Origin: Casp-actino8 sp945862545
Lineage (GTDB): Bacteria; Actinomycetota; Acidimicrobiia; Acidimicrobiales; Ilumatobacteraceae
Direction of reading: 5' to 3'
DNA length: 6,661 nucleotides
NCBI GenBank assembly: GCA_945862545.1
Contig: CAMAYS010000122.1
Coordinates: 1-6,661, forward strand
In this document: positions 5,778 to 6,661 of the stretch, piece after piece
How the letters are laid out: each line of letters opens with the position of its first letter
Position numbering within the stretch: position 1 is the first letter of the stretch
Made by a program: the position numbers and the translations under genes
The notes under the pieces: generated by a model
Told to the model about the DNA's origin: nothing
The model's input: the letters and a program-made list of their open reading frames with translations, nothing else
The model's database searches: none

Positions 5778-6661
5778 ATGTCCGATATCACGATCAAACT
5801 TCCCGATGGAACGCTTAAAGTCGTGCCTTCCGATGCCACGGCTTTAAGTTTGGCCTCGTCAATCAGTCGAAATTTGGCTAAGGCAGCGATAACAGCCGTC
5901 ATTGACGACAAAGAAGTTGATCTGTCAACTCCACTCGATGACGGCAATGTGGTGCACATTATTACTGTCGATTCCGAAGCAGGACGTCATGTCCTGCGCC
6001 ATTCAACTGCACATGTCATGGCTCAAGCTGTTTTACAGATGTACCCAGGTGCCAAGTACACGATTGGTCCCGCTATTGAGAATGGCTTTTATTACGATTT
6101 TGACCTCGGAGATAGAGTTTTTACTGAGGATGATCTGTCCCTGGTTGAAGTCACCATGCGCAAGATCATTGCTGCCAATCAGCCATTCGTGCGCTCAGAA
6201 ATACCGGTTTCAGAGGCCTTAACGCTTTTCGCTGCGCAACCTTATAAGTGTGAAATCATTACGAGAGTCACGGGTGGTGGCGCTGACAGCGTCGATAACG
6301 CAGAGGTTGGCGGCTCGGGGGACTCCGTCAGCATTTATCGAAACACTGATGAGTTTGTTGATTTGTGTTTGGGTCCCCATGTCCCCTCAACTGGACGACT
6401 CGGACACTTCAAGTTGCAAAAAGTTTCCTCTGCCTATTGGAGAGGGAATGAAAAAGGGCCAGTCCTGCAAAGGATTTATGGGACCGCATGGGAAAGCAAA
6501 GTAGCTCTTGAAGAATACTTGCATCGACTTGTTGAGGCAGAGCGACGGGATCATCGCAAACTCGCAGTTGAATTAGATCTCTTGTCATTTCCCTCAGAAT
6601 TGGGAGGTGGGCTTGCCGTGTGGCATCCAAAGGGGGCGATCATCCGCAAGTTGATGGAGGA
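5778..6661 (+). CDS. thrS: Threonyl-tRNA synthetase, N-terminal part (continues past the window)
   Basis: This gene charges tRNA-Thr. The 294 residues in the window run open to the right edge. The TGS domain covers about 2-65 (ITIKLPDG onward). The editing (SAD) domain follows, with H75 and H79 in HSTAH and C197 and H201 in DLCLGPHVPSTG, matching the four residues of the E. coli ThrRS site (H73, H77, C182, H186) that clears mischarged serine. AYWRGNEKGPVLQRIYGTAW (219-238) is a strong family signature. The linker helix and the start of the class II catalytic core (WHPKGAIIR, 282-290) come last. The usual arginine after the editing cysteine is leucine here (L198). The stretch 163-183 is rich in Gly, Asp and Val and longer than in E. 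coli. The catalytic motifs 2 and 3 and the anticodon domain lie outside the window. Confidence 0.95.
   Translation, partial: MSDITIKLPDGTLKVVPSDATALSLASSISRNLAKAAITAVIDDKEVDLSTPLDDGNVVHIITVDSEAGRHVLRHSTAHVMAQAVLQMYPGAKYTIGPAIENGFYYDFDLGDRVFTEDDLSLVEVTMRKIIAANQPFVRSEIPVSEALTLFAAQPYKCEIITRVTGGGADSVDNAEVGGSGDSVSIYRNTDEFVDLCLGPHVPSTGRLGHFKLQKVSSAYWRGNEKGPVLQRIYGTAWESKVALEEYLHRLVEAERRDHRKLAVELDLLSFPSELGGGLAVWHPKGAIIRKLME

Overview
The window holds eight protein genes packed almost end to end, about half G+C by eye. It most resembles an actinobacterial chromosome, probably of moderate G+C and possibly Acidimicrobiia-like (for example the freshwater or marine Ilumatobacter group). The evidence is a mycothiol ligase (mshC), an F420-dependent NADP reductase (npdG), an InhA-type enoyl-ACP reductase, and a DUF35 plus SCP2-type thiolase pair. 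The lineage is inferred from gene content and remembered family sequences, not from a database search. I see no mobile element, CRISPR array, rRNA or tRNA.

Layout. Bases 10-1309 carry an unrecognised 218-residue protein and a nitroreductase-fold protein. The two overlap by 14 bp, and the second starts at TTG. Bases 1370-3021 carry a small Zn-ribbon/OB-fold (DUF35) protein followed by an SCP2-type thiolase with all its expected catalytic residues, the usual two-gene arrangement. All four genes read rightward. The leftward fabI/inhA gene (3792-3025) converges on the thiolase, leaving only 3 bp between the stop codons. A 111-bp divergent promoter region separates fabI from npdG (3904-4581), which is followed after 7 bp by mshC (4589-5716). 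thrS starts at 5778 and runs off the right edge after its TGS and editing domains.

How the genes may work together. The thiolase pair and FabI both act on acyl thioesters: the thiolase on acyl-CoA chain cleavage or condensation, FabI in the last reduction of fatty acid elongation. npdG and mshC serve two signature actinobacterial redox cofactors, F420 and mycothiol, and are probably co-transcribed. thrS appears to have its own promoter. It sits so close to its start codon that the mRNA may be leaderless, and fabI shows the same arrangement.

No clearly new biological system is visible. The points most worth following are the unassigned first protein coupled to the nitroreductase, a FabI whose substrate loop is shorter than that of mycobacterial InhA, and an MshC with a CysRS-like zinc-site segment.
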